From assembly GCF_003858655.1 (NCBI RefSeq), contig NZ_RQXV01000005.1, positions 248,001 through 312,000 of the forward strand: a stretch of DNA of 64,000 nucleotides. The letters are read 5' to 3'. This document shows, one piece after another, positions 35,176 through 43,751 of the stretch. Below the pieces are notes generated by a model. That model saw only the letters and a list, made by a program, of their open reading frames with translations, was not told where the DNA came from and did not search any database. The stretch is from Amphritea balenae. Its GTDB lineage: Bacteria > Pseudomonadota > Gammaproteobacteria > Pseudomonadales > Balneatricaceae. How positions within the stretch are numbered: position 1 is the first letter of the stretch; every line of letters begins with the position of its first letter. A program made the translations under genes and the position numbers.

Positions 35176-36161
35176 GATTGAACCACAGTAATGGCAATGA
35201 CATTAACCACATCGTTGGCTGAACAGCCACGGGACAGGTCATTAGCGGGTTTTTTCAGACCCTGCAGGATCGGCCCTATGGCATCGGCACGGCCGATCCG
35301 CTCAGCCAGTTTGTAGCCGATATTGCCCGCTTCCAGGTTTGGAAATACCAGCACATTAGCTTTGCCCTGGGTTTCGGAGTCAGACACTTTACGCTCGGCT
35401 ATTTCAGAGACTATCGCCGCATCCAGCTGCACATCGCCATCGATAGCCAGATCAGGCATATGCTGTTTTACGATAGCCGTCGCTTCGACTACTTTATCCA
35501 CCGCCGCATGGTTGGCACTGCCACTGGTTGAGAATGACAGCATCGCGACTTTCGGTTCTTCTTCTAGCAAAGTGCGGGCGCTGTTAGAGGCGGACATGGC
35601 GATCTGTGCCAACTGCTCTTTATTGGGATCAATCACCAGACCACAGTCGGAGAAGATCACGCCGCCTTTAAGCTGATGGAAAGGCTCGCATAGCATCATC
35701 AGGAAGAAGCTGGAGATCATACTGGCATTTTCAGCCATACCGATAATCTGGATCGCTGCACGCACGGTATCGCCGGTGGTATAAACAGCACCGCATACAG
35801 AACCATCGGCATCATTAAGATGCACCATCATCTGGGCAAAATGCAGTGGATCCTGCATCAGCTCAACCGCTTTACCCATAGTCATGCCTTTGTGCTGGCG
35901 CAACTGATAAAAGGCATCGGCATAGTGTTCGATCGCTTTAGATTCAGCGGGATCGATTACACTAATGCTTTTCAGATCAAGACCGGCGGCTGCCGCTTCG
36001 GTGTTAATCTTATCCACATCGCCTAACAAGGTAATTTCAGCAATACCCCGTTCGGTCGCTGTAACAGCAGCAGTAATAATACGCAGATCTTCACCTTCAG
36101 CCAGTACCACCCGTTTAGGATTTTCGGTGGCACGACGGAATATATTATTCAGAGCTTTCAT
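35163..36161 (-). CDS. pta: Phosphate acetyltransferase Pta (taurine pathway)
   Basis: The 332-residue protein is the short, single-domain form of phosphate acetyltransferase (PTA_PTB fold), with SMISSFFLMML, FSDCGLVIDPN, LSFSTSGSA and NVLVFPNLEAGNIGYKL. It converts acetyl phosphate from Xsc to acetyl-CoA. It lies downstream of xsc on the same strand, 258 bp away, with a hairpin between. Short-form Pta genes are typical partners of xsc. Confidence 0.93.
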   Translation of the reverse strand: MKALNNIFRRATENPKRVVLAEGEDLRIITAAVTATERGIAEITLLGDVDKINTEAAAAGLDLKSISVIDPAESKAIEHYADAFYQLRQHKGMTMGKAVELMQDPLHFAQMMVHLNDADGSVCGAVYTTGDTVRAAIQIIGMAENASMISSFFLMMLCEPFHQLKGGVIFSDCGLVIDPNKEQLAQIAMSASNSARTLLEEEPKVAMLSFSTSGSANHAAVDKVVEATAIVKQHMPDLAIDGDVQLDAAIVSEIAERKVSDSETQGKANVLVFPNLEAGNIGYKLAERIGRADAIGPILQGLKKPANDLSRGCSANDVVNVIAITVVQSQTL

Positions 36162-36358
36162 TAGCAGCGGCCTTAGTTGTAATTATTGTTTTGGAAGGTT
36201 GAAATCCTCTGAATAAGACACTGCAACTATAACGATCCGGATACCGGTAGGACCGGAGAGATCACACAACTGCTATAGCTGGCGCATCAGTGCCTTAATC
36301 ACAGGACTCGAATAAACCGGGAATCCCATAATTTCTATCAGGACTCCCGGTATTCAGA

Positions 36359-36388
36359 CAAAGCCTCCGTTGCGGAGGCTTTGTTTTT
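36359..36388. terminator. Hairpin between xsc and pta
   Basis: CAAAGCCTCC-GTTGC-GGAGGCTTTG is a perfect 10-bp stem. The T tract is on the plus side, so on the minus strand it is a weak terminator that would lower, not abolish, read-through from xsc to pta. Confidence 0.5.
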
Positions 36389-36419
36389 GGGTTCAGTACC
36401 CTTAGCTCAGTACGGAGAC

Positions 36420-38183
36420 TTATACGTAGTCTTTGTACTTTTCCAGGTGACGAACTGGCTTAGACAGTGCGTCGCGGCGGAACGGATCGCCCAGCTCACG
36501 AGTACACATGATCTCTATAACAGTTGTCTTGCGGTTTTCCATCTGATCGTTCAGCGCTGCTTTCAGAGCCGGACCAACGTCTTCCAGCTTATCAACAGTT
36601 ACGCCCTGCGCACCCATAGAGCGTGCGATCTCAGCGAAGCTAGGGTTTTCCAGCTCACCGGCAACGAAACGACGGTTGTAGAAATCTACCTGGTTCTTCT
36701 TCTCTGCGCCCCACTGACGGTTGTGGAATACGATAGAAGTAACAGGGATATCTTCACGTACGCAGGTCATGATTTCCATCATAGACATGCCCCATGCGCC
36801 GTCACCAGCGTAAGAGATTCCCGGACGCTCTGGCGCCGCAACTTTAGCACCAATCATCGTTGGCAGTGCGTAACCACAGTTACCGAATGCCATCGCTGCG
36901 AAGAAAGAACGTGGACGTTCGAAACGCAGGTAGCTGTTAGATACAGAGTTGATGTTACCGATATCGGTAGACACCATTACGTCAGCTGGCATCGCTTTTT
37001 CAAGCTCGCGCAGAACCTGACGTGGGTGCAGGTAGCTGCCTTCTTCACCAGTTTGCTCTTCGATCATCTCCATGGAGTAATCGTCGCGCTCGTGGATCCA
37101 CTCGTCCAGTTCCTTCTCCCATGCAGCTTTTTCGGCAGCAACTTCTGCTTCACGCTCGGCACGGTTATCCAGACACTTGGCAGGCTTGCCTTCCATCAGC
37201 TCCATCAGAGCGTTGGCAGCAGCTTTAGCATCGCCACAGATAGCTACGTCTACTTTCTTAACCAGACCCAGCATCTTAGGGTTGCAATCGATCTGGATGA
37301 TCTTAGCGTTCTTCGGCCAGTAATCCAGACCGTGCTGTGGCAAGGTACCGAATGGTCCCAGACGGGTACCCAGTGCCAGTACAACATCGGCCTTAGCGAT
37401 CAGCTTCATACCTGCTTTAGAACCCTGGTAGCCCAGAGGACCACACCAGTTAGGGTGAGATGCAGGGAAAGAGTCATTGTGCAGGTAGCTGTTTACAACT
37501 GGCAAACCCAGCTGCTCAGAGATAGCGATAGCTTCGTCGTACGCATCGCCCAGTACTACACCACCACCGGAGATCATTACCGGGAACTCAGCGTTAGCCA
37601 GAATCTCAGCAGCCTCTTTCAGAGACTCAGCACCACCTGCTGCACGCTCGATACGGATCGGCTCAGGGATTTCACAGTCGATATCGCCGTAGAACAAGTC
37701 ACGTGGGATGTTCAGCTGAGTCGGGCCGTTTTCCAGCATTGCACGGTCAAAACAACGTGCAGTGTATTCAGCCATACGGCTGTTGTTAGTAACAGTTACC
37801 TGGTACTTGGTAATAGTTTCGAAGAATGGCAGCTGCTGTGCTTCCTGGAAGCCACCCAGCCACTGAGTGTTAGTACCGGTTTCCGGCGTGATACATACAA
37901 CCGGAGAGTGTGCCCAGTAAGCTGCAGCAATTGCAGTTACAAAGTTAGTGATACCAGGACCGTTCTGTGCAATACAAACACCGTGACGACCGGATACACG
38001 GGAGTAACCGTCAGCCATGTGGCCCGCACCCTGCTCGTGTACTACCGGGATCAGTCGGATACCTGCTGGAGTAAAGATGTCCATTGCGTCCATGAACGCA
38101 GAACCCATGATACCGAAACTGTCGGTTACACCGTTTGCAACGAGGGTTTCTACCATCGCTTCACTAGGAGTCATTCGAGCCAT
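36420..38183 (-). CDS. xsc: Sulfoacetaldehyde acetyltransferase Xsc
   Basis: The 587-residue ThDP enzyme has the Xsc pattern: FGIMGSAFMDAMDIF, VVHEQGAGHMADGYSR with the ThDP-activating E50, CIAQNGPGITNFVTA, and the ThDP-binding SYAGDGAWGMSMMEI with HNRQWG. It splits sulfoacetaldehyde and phosphate into acetyl phosphate and sulfite, the desulfonation step of taurine degradation. AGGAA precedes the ATG. A TauR-type operator lies 187-219 bp upstream. Sulfite disposal genes are not in the window. Confidence 0.96.
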   Translation of the reverse strand: MARMTPSEAMVETLVANGVTDSFGIMGSAFMDAMDIFTPAGIRLIPVVHEQGAGHMADGYSRVSGRHGVCIAQNGPGITNFVTAIAAAYWAHSPVVCITPETGTNTQWLGGFQEAQQLPFFETITKYQVTVTNNSRMAEYTARCFDRAMLENGPTQLNIPRDLFYGDIDCEIPEPIRIERAAGGAESLKEAAEILANAEFPVMISGGGVVLGDAYDEAIAISEQLGLPVVNSYLHNDSFPASHPNWCGPLGYQGSKAGMKLIAKADVVLALGTRLGPFGTLPQHGLDYWPKNAKIIQIDCNPKMLGLVKKVDVAICGDAKAAANALMELMEGKPAKCLDNRAEREAEVAAEKAAWEKELDEWIHERDDYSMEMIEEQTGEEGSYLHPRQVLRELEKAMPADVMVSTDIGNINSVSNSYLRFERPRSFFAAMAFGNCGYALPTMIGAKVAAPERPGISYAGDGAWGMSMMEIMTCVREDIPVTSIVFHNRQWGAEKKNQVDFYNRRFVAGELENPSFAEIARSMGAQGVTVDKLEDVGPALKAALNDQMENRKTTVIEIMCTRELGDPFRRDALSKPVRHLEKYKDYV

Positions 38184-38369
38184 ATTTGAATTCCTTATTA
38201 TTGTAATCGGAGGTGGAAAACCACCGCCAGAACCAGTTAAACGATTAAGGGCTGCAAAATTCAGGAAAATCCTGCAGCAGCGATAACTTCCGTCCCGGTG
38301 GCATATGCGTAAAGAGCATTGCTTTAGCGGATAACGTGATTACAGATTAGGAGGCCGGCCGATTTCTCA

Positions 38370-38402
38370 GTAGAACCAGATTTGAGGTACAGGTTGAGCC
38401 AG
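38370..38402 (-). promoter_or_regulatory. TauR-type direct-repeat operator of xsc
   Basis: On the minus strand CTGGCTCAAC (38402-38393) and CTGGTTCTAC (38379-38370) have starts 23 bp apart, with a -10-like TAATCT 30 bp beyond the second start. It shares TAGAACCAGAT (plus strand) with the tpa upstream region. The remaining 38184-38518 gap holds only this and the tauR terminator hairpin. Confidence 0.7.
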
Positions 38403-38474
38403 ACTGGCCCAACGGGGATATACGGCAATAAAACCAGAAAAAACAAGGAGTTAAAAAATGGAGCCAGTTTCAGA

Positions 38475-38497
38475 CTGCCGTCAGCGCCAGACGGCAG
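38475..38497 (-). terminator. Hairpin terminator after tauR
   Basis: CTGCCGTC and GACGGCAG form an 8-bp stem with a 7-base loop 22 bp after the tauR stop; a T run follows about 20 bp later. It is a moderate terminator candidate. Confidence 0.45.
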
Positions 38498-38518
38498 CCT
38501 TGCTTAAGATCAGACCTA

Positions 38519-39994
38519 TCAAGTCATCTCGTGAATCAGTTCAGCCAGTTTGGCAATACCTGGTTCAATTCGATCGGTTGAGATTGATGAGTAACCCAGA
38601 CGGAAATAGTTCTTGGGCGGCTCATCGTCTAAGAAGTGCACAGCACCGGACTCAATCAGAATAGAGTGCTCTCTAGCCCGACAACGCAATTCATCGGCAT
38701 CCAGCCCTTCAGGACCTTTAACCCAGAAACAGGAGCCACCAAAGGTTGGCAGGTTATGGGATTCCGGAAGATGCTTAGTCAGCGCTTCATCCATTGCGCG
38801 CCAACGGGTCTGATAGTTGCGGGTGATGTTCATAATCAGGGAGTCGTGATAGCCACGCTCTAAGAACAACGCCACTGAACGCTGATTATTGGCCGCCGGG
38901 TGGCGTACCATCAACCGACGCAAAGCCCGTGCTTCTTTAATCAGCTCAGCAGGACCGACCAGATAACCCAAGCGTAATCCCGGTGCCAGCGTCTTAGACA
39001 AACTGCCGATATAAAGCACCCGATCATTTTTATCCAGACTTTTGAGGGCCGGGATAGGATTGGATTTAAAGTTAGTTTCACTCTCGTAATCGTCTTCGAT
39101 GATCAGAAAGTCATCTTCATTAGCGCGACGTAGCAATTCATATCGTCGCTCTATCGGCATAGTCACCGTTGTCGGACACTGATGGCTCGGCGTGGTATAC
39201 ACAATATCGCAATCACTTAATCGCTCATCCACCAGCATACCATCCTGATCGACAGGAATCGGCTTAATCTGAGAAGGGTTCAGGCTGGCAATATTGCGAA
39301 TATCAACATAGCCCGGATCTTCCAGGCCAATAGTGCTCTGCTTATCTAACAGTAACTTAGCAATAGTGTAGAGGGATTGTTGCGCGCCGACGGTGACCAG
39401 AATCTGATCGGCCGATGCCCACACGCCCCGACGGGGCAACAGGCGGGTACGGATCTGTTCTACCAGTAGCGGATCATCGTTATCTACCCGATCGGCAGCC
39501 CAGTCGCTAATCGCCGGACCACTAACCGCATCCCGACAACATTCACGCCAGTTAACGGTAGGAAACAGCGATGCATCAAACTGACCATAAATAAACGGAT
39601 AATCGTATTTCTGCCAATCCCGGGGTTTAACTATATTGGTTTGCTGGCTGGGCCGCAGCTTGAATCGCAGGTCCCAGTCAGGTGGACAGTTATCATCCAG
39701 TTCACCATCAGCACCGGCAGGGACTTCAGCTTTCACCTGACCATTAAGAATATCAGGATTGACGTAATAGCCGCTTCGTTCACGGGCAATCAGATAGCCA
39801 TCATCAAGCAGATGTTCATAGGCCAATACCACGGTATTTCGTGCTACGTTCAACTGTTGCGCCAGTTTACGGCTAGAAGGTAGCGGGCTATCCAGGGGGA
39901 TATTACCGTTCAGTATTGCGCTCGCAATCTGTTCGCGCAGCTGTTGCTGCAGACTACCGCCCTGCCCCGGCGTCAAATGGAAAAGCTGAAACAT
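38519..39994 (-). CDS. tauR: MocR/GntR-type regulator TauR of taurine genes
   Basis: The 491-residue protein has an N-terminal GntR winged helix (about 1-80, LPSSRKLAQQLNVARNTVV) and a class-I aminotransferase-like PLP domain with LYIGSLSKTLAPGLRLGY, the lysine for PLP at about 330. MocR regulators of this type, including TauR, activate tpa and xsc when taurine is present. Its place between xsc and tpa supports the name. A paralogue with a nearly identical recognition helix lies at 61719. Confidence 0.9.
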   Translation of the reverse strand: MFQLFHLTPGQGGSLQQQLREQIASAILNGNIPLDSPLPSSRKLAQQLNVARNTVVLAYEHLLDDGYLIARERSGYYVNPDILNGQVKAEVPAGADGELDDNCPPDWDLRFKLRPSQQTNIVKPRDWQKYDYPFIYGQFDASLFPTVNWRECCRDAVSGPAISDWAADRVDNDDPLLVEQIRTRLLPRRGVWASADQILVTVGAQQSLYTIAKLLLDKQSTIGLEDPGYVDIRNIASLNPSQIKPIPVDQDGMLVDERLSDCDIVYTTPSHQCPTTVTMPIERRYELLRRANEDDFLIIEDDYESETNFKSNPIPALKSLDKNDRVLYIGSLSKTLAPGLRLGYLVGPAELIKEARALRRLMVRHPAANNQRSVALFLERGYHDSLIMNITRNYQTRWRAMDEALTKHLPESHNLPTFGGSCFWVKGPEGLDADELRCRAREHSILIESGAVHFLDDEPPKNYFRLGYSSISTDRIEPGIAKLAELIHEMT

Positions 39995-40275
39995 GGACTT
40001 AGCCTTTTATCAGGTGCACATTCCTTAACCAGCTATATACTCAGGTAGTACGGCTCATCCGATCAGCGAGTGCCAGACATCCGATCAGTGATAAATTTCC
40101 AGAGCAGCGGGTCTTTGTGCTTTTTATTATAGTTAATCATCACCGTTTGCCAGTGATGCTTTTCCGTATCTTATTGTTTTTATTAAGCAGGCTGTAAATA
40201 AGATATTGATACGCCCGTTAACAACAAGGTTTCATATATATAGAAAACTCAGATCTTTAACCAGATATTTAACTG
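39995..40275. other. tauR upstream region
   Basis: Single decamers related to the TauR motif, CTGGTTAAGG (40032-40023, minus) and CTGGTTAAAG (40264-40255, minus), occur without a 23-bp partner. No gene is seen. The second lies right next to the MITE, which may have displaced a partner site. Confidence 0.35.
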
Positions 40276-40555
40276 GGGAAGGTGCGAAAAAGTCCATTAT
40301 ATTCTCTGCGGGCTATAAAACGGCCAGATGCGCGAAAGACAGTGCAGCGAAATGTATGGACCTTTTCAAACTGTCTGACAGTGCACATGGCCGTTATAGA
40401 GCCCGCCCCTCTCTTTTTTAAAAGAAGGGGCTTTCAGAGAGGGCAAATCCCGGCGTTAACAATTTTCGACGTACCACCAGTATGCCTGTAATTGTTGCCT
40501 TGACCTTCACCCTCTCTGTAAGCCAGAGGCGTAAGAGACTAATTCGCACCTTCCC
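40276..40555. mobile_element. IS5-like MITE (non-autonomous element) between tauR and tpa
   Basis: A 280-bp element is bounded by GGGAAGGTGCGAA and its complement TTCGCACCTTCCC. These ends match the terminal inverted repeat of IS5 (GGAAGGTGCGAA..., recalled). There is no transposase. The interior is packed with palindromes: GCGGGCT...AGCCCGC with nested AGACAGT/ACTGTCT (40309-40406), CCCCT/AGGGG (40406-40430) and CAGAGAGGG/CCCTCTCTG (40435-40518). No clean target duplication is visible. Confidence 0.65.
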
Positions 40556-40570
40556 TAACAATATGACAAA

Positions 40571-40656
40571 TAAATCCGGACTGGTCTGACCAGTGCCGGA
40601 TTTATAAGAACCGGGACTACTACCTTCCCAGTGGAGGAGGAAGGCAATAGTCCCGG
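40571..40656 (-). terminator. Two hairpins ending the tpa transcript
   Basis: CCGGGACTA/TAGTCCCGG with inner CCTTCC/GGAAGG (40611-40656) and TAAATCCGG...CCGGATTTA with inner CTGGTC/GACCAG (40571-40604) follow the tpa stop on the minus strand. Only short T runs follow, so termination strength is uncertain. Confidence 0.6.
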
Positions 40657-40686
40657 AGACGGACAAGGTAAAGCGTTGAAAAAGTC

Positions 40687-42078
40687 TTAGCTATTCGGTG
40701 CAACGTCCGCCAGTGCATTATCCAGAGCATCAACAATCTTATCGATATCCGCACGGGTAGCGATCAGTGCAGGACTCAGACACATAGTGTTGTTGAACTC
40801 TTTGAAAGAGCGGTTAGTACGGCCAACAATAACGCCATTAGCCATACAGTGAGCACCGATCTGTACTGATACAGACTCATCAACAGGCTCTTTAGTTACG
40901 CGGTCTTTAACCAGCTCAAAGCCGGCAAACAGACCTTTACCACGTACATCACCGATAACGTCATATTTTTCCATCAGCTGATTAAGGCGACCGCGCAGGT
41001 ATTCACCTTGCTCAACCACGTTATCCAGCAGATTCTCATCTTCAATGATCTGCATGTTAACCAGTGCCGCAGCAGGGCCCGCAGTACAACCACCAAAAGT
41101 AGAGATGTCACGGAAATAATCCATGCGCCCATCTTCCGGCTCTTTAAACAGATCGAATACCGCTTCAGTGGTTACTGTACAAGAGATAGCCGCATAACCT
41201 GAAGCAACACCTTTAGCCATAGTTACCATATCTGGCTTGATGCCGTAGTGCTGGTAGCCAAACCACTTACCGGTGCGTCCCAGACCACAGACCACTTCAT
41301 CGATGTGCAGCAGAACGTTGTACTTCTTGCAGATTTCCTGAACACGATCCCAGTAACCCTGAGGCGGCTCAATTACACCACCACCGGCAGTGATCGGCTC
41401 CAGACACAAGCAACCAACCGTATCAGGACCTTCAGCCAGAATTACTTTTTCGATCTGATCGGCAGCCCATACACCGTAGTTTTCCAGATCAGCACCTTCC
41501 TGCGCGCGGTATTCGCAGCAGTGTGGTACTTCAACGAAACCAGGCGTAAAAGGACCATACTGATTCTTACGCTCAAACTGGCCGGTCGCACTTAGTGCAG
41601 TAATCGTAGTACCGTGGTAATCACGCTCACGGAACAAGACTTTATGTTTCTTACCGCCGTAATTCTTCTCAGCGATCTGGCGTACCATTTTGAACACTTT
41701 CTCGTTCGCTTCAGAACCTGAGTTAGAGTAGTAAACACGGCTCATACCCGGCATTTTCTCAATCAGCTTTTCAGCAAACTGTGCCGCTGGAACGTTACCT
41801 GCAGTCTGTGCAAAGTAGTTCAGGGTTACCAACTGATCACGAACGGCATCAGCTATTTCGGTACGGCCATAGCCAACGTTTACTGTCCATACTGCACCAG
41901 ATACAGCATCCAGGTATTCGTTGCCTTTGGCATCCCATACCCGCATGCCTTCACCCTTAACGATAACCATAGGATCAGTTTCTTCATATGGTTTGTGCTG
42001 CGAAAGGTGATGCCATACGTGTTTACGGTCATTACCTACAACTTCTTTCGCATCGAATTCGTTAGAACTATAAGTCAT
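40687..42078 (-). CDS. tpa: Taurine-pyruvate aminotransferase Tpa
   Basis: The 463-residue class-III aminotransferase has YYSNSGSEANEKVFK (about 117-130), LHIDEVVCGLGRTG with D260 for the PLP nitrogen and MVTMAKGVASGYA with the Schiff-base lysine K289. The opening (SQHKPYEETDPMVIVKGEG) is typical of Tpa. It converts taurine and pyruvate to sulfoacetaldehyde and alanine, feeding Xsc. The ATG at 42078 follows GGAGG by 6 bp. An alanine dehydrogenase to regenerate pyruvate is not in the window. Confidence 0.94.
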   Translation of the reverse strand: MTYSSNEFDAKEVVGNDRKHVWHHLSQHKPYEETDPMVIVKGEGMRVWDAKGNEYLDAVSGAVWTVNVGYGRTEIADAVRDQLVTLNYFAQTAGNVPAAQFAEKLIEKMPGMSRVYYSNSGSEANEKVFKMVRQIAEKNYGGKKHKVLFRERDYHGTTITALSATGQFERKNQYGPFTPGFVEVPHCCEYRAQEGADLENYGVWAADQIEKVILAEGPDTVGCLCLEPITAGGGVIEPPQGYWDRVQEICKKYNVLLHIDEVVCGLGRTGKWFGYQHYGIKPDMVTMAKGVASGYAAISCTVTTEAVFDLFKEPEDGRMDYFRDISTFGGCTAGPAAALVNMQIIEDENLLDNVVEQGEYLRGRLNQLMEKYDVIGDVRGKGLFAGFELVKDRVTKEPVDESVSVQIGAHCMANGVIVGRTNRSFKEFNNTMCLSPALIATRADIDKIVDALDNALADVAPNS

Positions 42079-42272
42079 ACAAGCCTCCACTGAGGGTATT
42101 GTTATTGTTATCGAGCCTGAAACGCTGTAGCTGAAACACTGCACCAGACTCTTTAATTCAGAGGCGGGAGTCACACTCCCATTCCTATCATTCGGCTATC
42201 GGTAAGGCTGAATTGGTTGCGCCCTACTTCGTATCCATGACCTATAAGCTACTTGGCTTCAGCAAAAACCAG

Positions 42273-42305
42273 TTAGAACCAGATAACTGCCAGATATGAT
42301 GCCAG
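42273..42305 (-). promoter_or_regulatory. TauR-type direct-repeat operator of tpa
   Basis: On the minus strand CTGGCATCAT (42305-42296) and CTGGTTCTAA (42282-42273) have starts 23 bp apart. The second matches the consensus perfectly. A -10-like TTATAG or TAGCTT lies about 31-35 bp from its start. Confidence 0.65.
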
Positions 42306-42331
42306 CCGTAATTCGGGTCCTGCTCCTCCGA

Positions 42332-42364
42332 CTGGACTCACAAGTTGACAATATCTGGCCCTTA
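42332..42364 (+). promoter_or_regulatory. TauR-type direct-repeat operator facing thiSG
   Basis: On the plus strand CTGGACTCAC (42332-42341) and CTGGCCCTTA (42355-42364) have starts 23 bp apart. A -10-like TATGAA at 42388-42393 lies 33 bp from the second start, the same geometry as at the first dctP. It could also act on tpa, which diverges from here. Confidence 0.55.
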
Positions 42365-42443
42365 AAGGAGATCTGGATATTTCCCAGTATGAATAGAACA
42401 AACAATAAAAAGAGACCTTGTGCAGGTCTGACTATGAGGTTCT

Positions 42444-42650
42444 ATGATGATTCGACTCACCGTTAATGGCGAAAAATTACAGCAGGTCACCGCCCGCAAT
42501 TTACAAGAATTGATTGAGACGCTGCGCCTGACCGAAAAACGTATCGCTGTTGAAGTTAATCAGGAAATAATTCCCCGTAGCGAACATCAATCAACCCGCC
42601 TGAGAGAGGGTGACCGGGTTGAGATAGTTCGTGCAGTTGGCGGCGGTTAA
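42444..42650 (+). CDS. thiS: Sulfur carrier protein ThiS
   Basis: The 68-residue beta-grasp protein ends in the required GG (EIVRAVGGG). It carries sulfur as a C-terminal thiocarboxylate to ThiG for thiazole synthesis. The start is one of two adjacent ATG codons (42444 or 42447) after AGGT. It begins a thiSG unit behind a TauR-type operator. Confidence 0.93.
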   Translation: MMIRLTVNGEKLQQVTARNLQELIETLRLTEKRIAVEVNQEIIPRSEHQSTRLREGDRVEIVRAVGGG

Positions 42651-42697
42651 GCGTCCTCTGCTCACCCCATCATATTCAGTCTGTGCAGGAGTATTGT

Positions 42698-43495
42698 ATG
42701 ACCCAGGATTTACAGCTTAATGATCAACTGATCATTGGTGAACGCAGCTTCAGTTCGCGCCTGATGGTAGGCACCGGTAAATATAAAGATATGCAGGAAA
42801 CCGGGGCGGCTATCCGCGCCAGTGGCGCCGAAATAGTGACCGTAGCACTGCGTCGAACGAATATCGGCCAGAATCCAGATCAGCCCAACCTGCTGGATGT
42901 GGTGTCCCCTGATGAATACTGTATTTTGCCTAATACTGCGTTCTGCTATACCGCAGAAGAAGCGGTACGTACCTGTCGTCTGGCACGGGAGCTACTCAAC
43001 GGGCATGATCTGGTTAAATTGGAAGTTCTGGGGGACGACAAAACACTCTACCCCAATGTAACTGAAACCCTGGCTGCAGCTGAAACCCTGATTAACGACG
43101 GTTTCAAAGTGATGGTTTATACCAGCGATGATCCTCTGATCTGTAAACGACTTGAAGAGATGGGTTGTGTAGCGGTCATGCCGCTGGGCGCACCTATAGG
43201 TTCCGGTCTGGGCCTGCAAAACCTCAATAACATCCGGCTAATTCTGGAAAACGCCAATGTCCCTATCATCGTAGATGCCGGTGTTGGCACACCTTCCGAT
43301 GCTGCGGTTGCAATGGAACTCGGCTGTGAAGGCGTACTGATGAACAGCGCCATTGCCCACGCCCGCAGCCCGGTACTCATGGCCCAGGCGATGCGTAAAG
43401 CGGTTGAGTGTGGTCGCGAAGGCTACCTGGCAGGTCGAATGCCAAAGAAAATGTATGCCAGCGCCTCTTCACCGATTGATGGCACTATTAGTTAA
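42698..43495 (+). CDS. thiG: Thiazole synthase ThiG
   Basis: The 265-residue TIM-barrel protein has [14 protein letters not shown], the Schiff-base lysine region [29 protein letters not shown] and [21 protein letters not shown]. It builds the thiazole phosphate of thiamine from deoxyxylulose phosphate, dehydroglycine and ThiS thiocarboxylate. The ATG at 42698 has GGAG 8 bp upstream; an upstream GTG lacks one. A 17-bp tandem duplication starts at its stop. Confidence 0.96.
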   Translation: MTQDLQLNDQLIIGERSFSSRLMVGTGKYKDMQETGAAIRASGAEIVTVALRRTNIGQNPDQPNLLDVVSPDEYCILPNTAFCYTAEEAVRTCRLARELLNGHDLVKLEVLGDDKTLYPNVTETLAAAETLINDGFKVMVYTSDDPLICKRLEEMGCVAVMPLGAPIGSGLGLQNLNNIRLILENANVPIIVDAGVGTPSDAAVAMELGCEGVLMNSAIAHARSPVLMAQAMRKAVECGREGYLAGRMPKKMYASASSPIDGTIS

Positions 43496-43522
43496 AGATT
43501 CAAACTAGTTAAAGATTCAAAC
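43489..43522. repeat. 17-bp tandem duplication at the thiG stop
   Basis: TAGTTAAAGATTCAAAC occurs twice head to tail; the first copy contains the thiG stop codon. Confidence 0.85.
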
Positions 43523-43524
43523 AT

Positions 43525-43557
43525 GCCGGATTATATTTTACACAGATATAATCCGGC
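43525..43557 (+). terminator. Hairpin terminator after thiG
   Basis: GCCGGATTATA and TATAATCCGGC form a perfect 11-bp stem. No T run follows, so it may act as a processing or partial termination signal. Confidence 0.55.
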
Positions 43558-43751
43558 CCTAACCTAAACGACAAAAAACTCTGCTAAAACAACGTGCTAC
43601 AACCCTGCAGCCAATAACGCGCTGTTTGTTTTAATTGACACTCCTGCCTGCCTACCATTTTGAGTATCTACAGACTATTCTTGTTTGAAAACCCCATGAT
43701 AGTATCCGCCAAATTTGTTTAATGTATTTACTCATTTCGCGAAGCCATTAA

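Noticed and set aside
36381-38189. 602-codon open frame antisense to xsc
   Set aside because: It mirrors the strongly supported xsc gene; its length comes from xsc codon bias. The product is rich in Cys, His, Thr and Arg with no domain.
42330-42400. Possible TPP riboswitch before thiS
   Set aside because: A short stretch (GATCTGGATATTTCCCAG) recalls the 3' half of the THI element, but the CUGAGA core and the 5' partner helix are absent. The bases are better explained by the direct-repeat pair and a -10 box.
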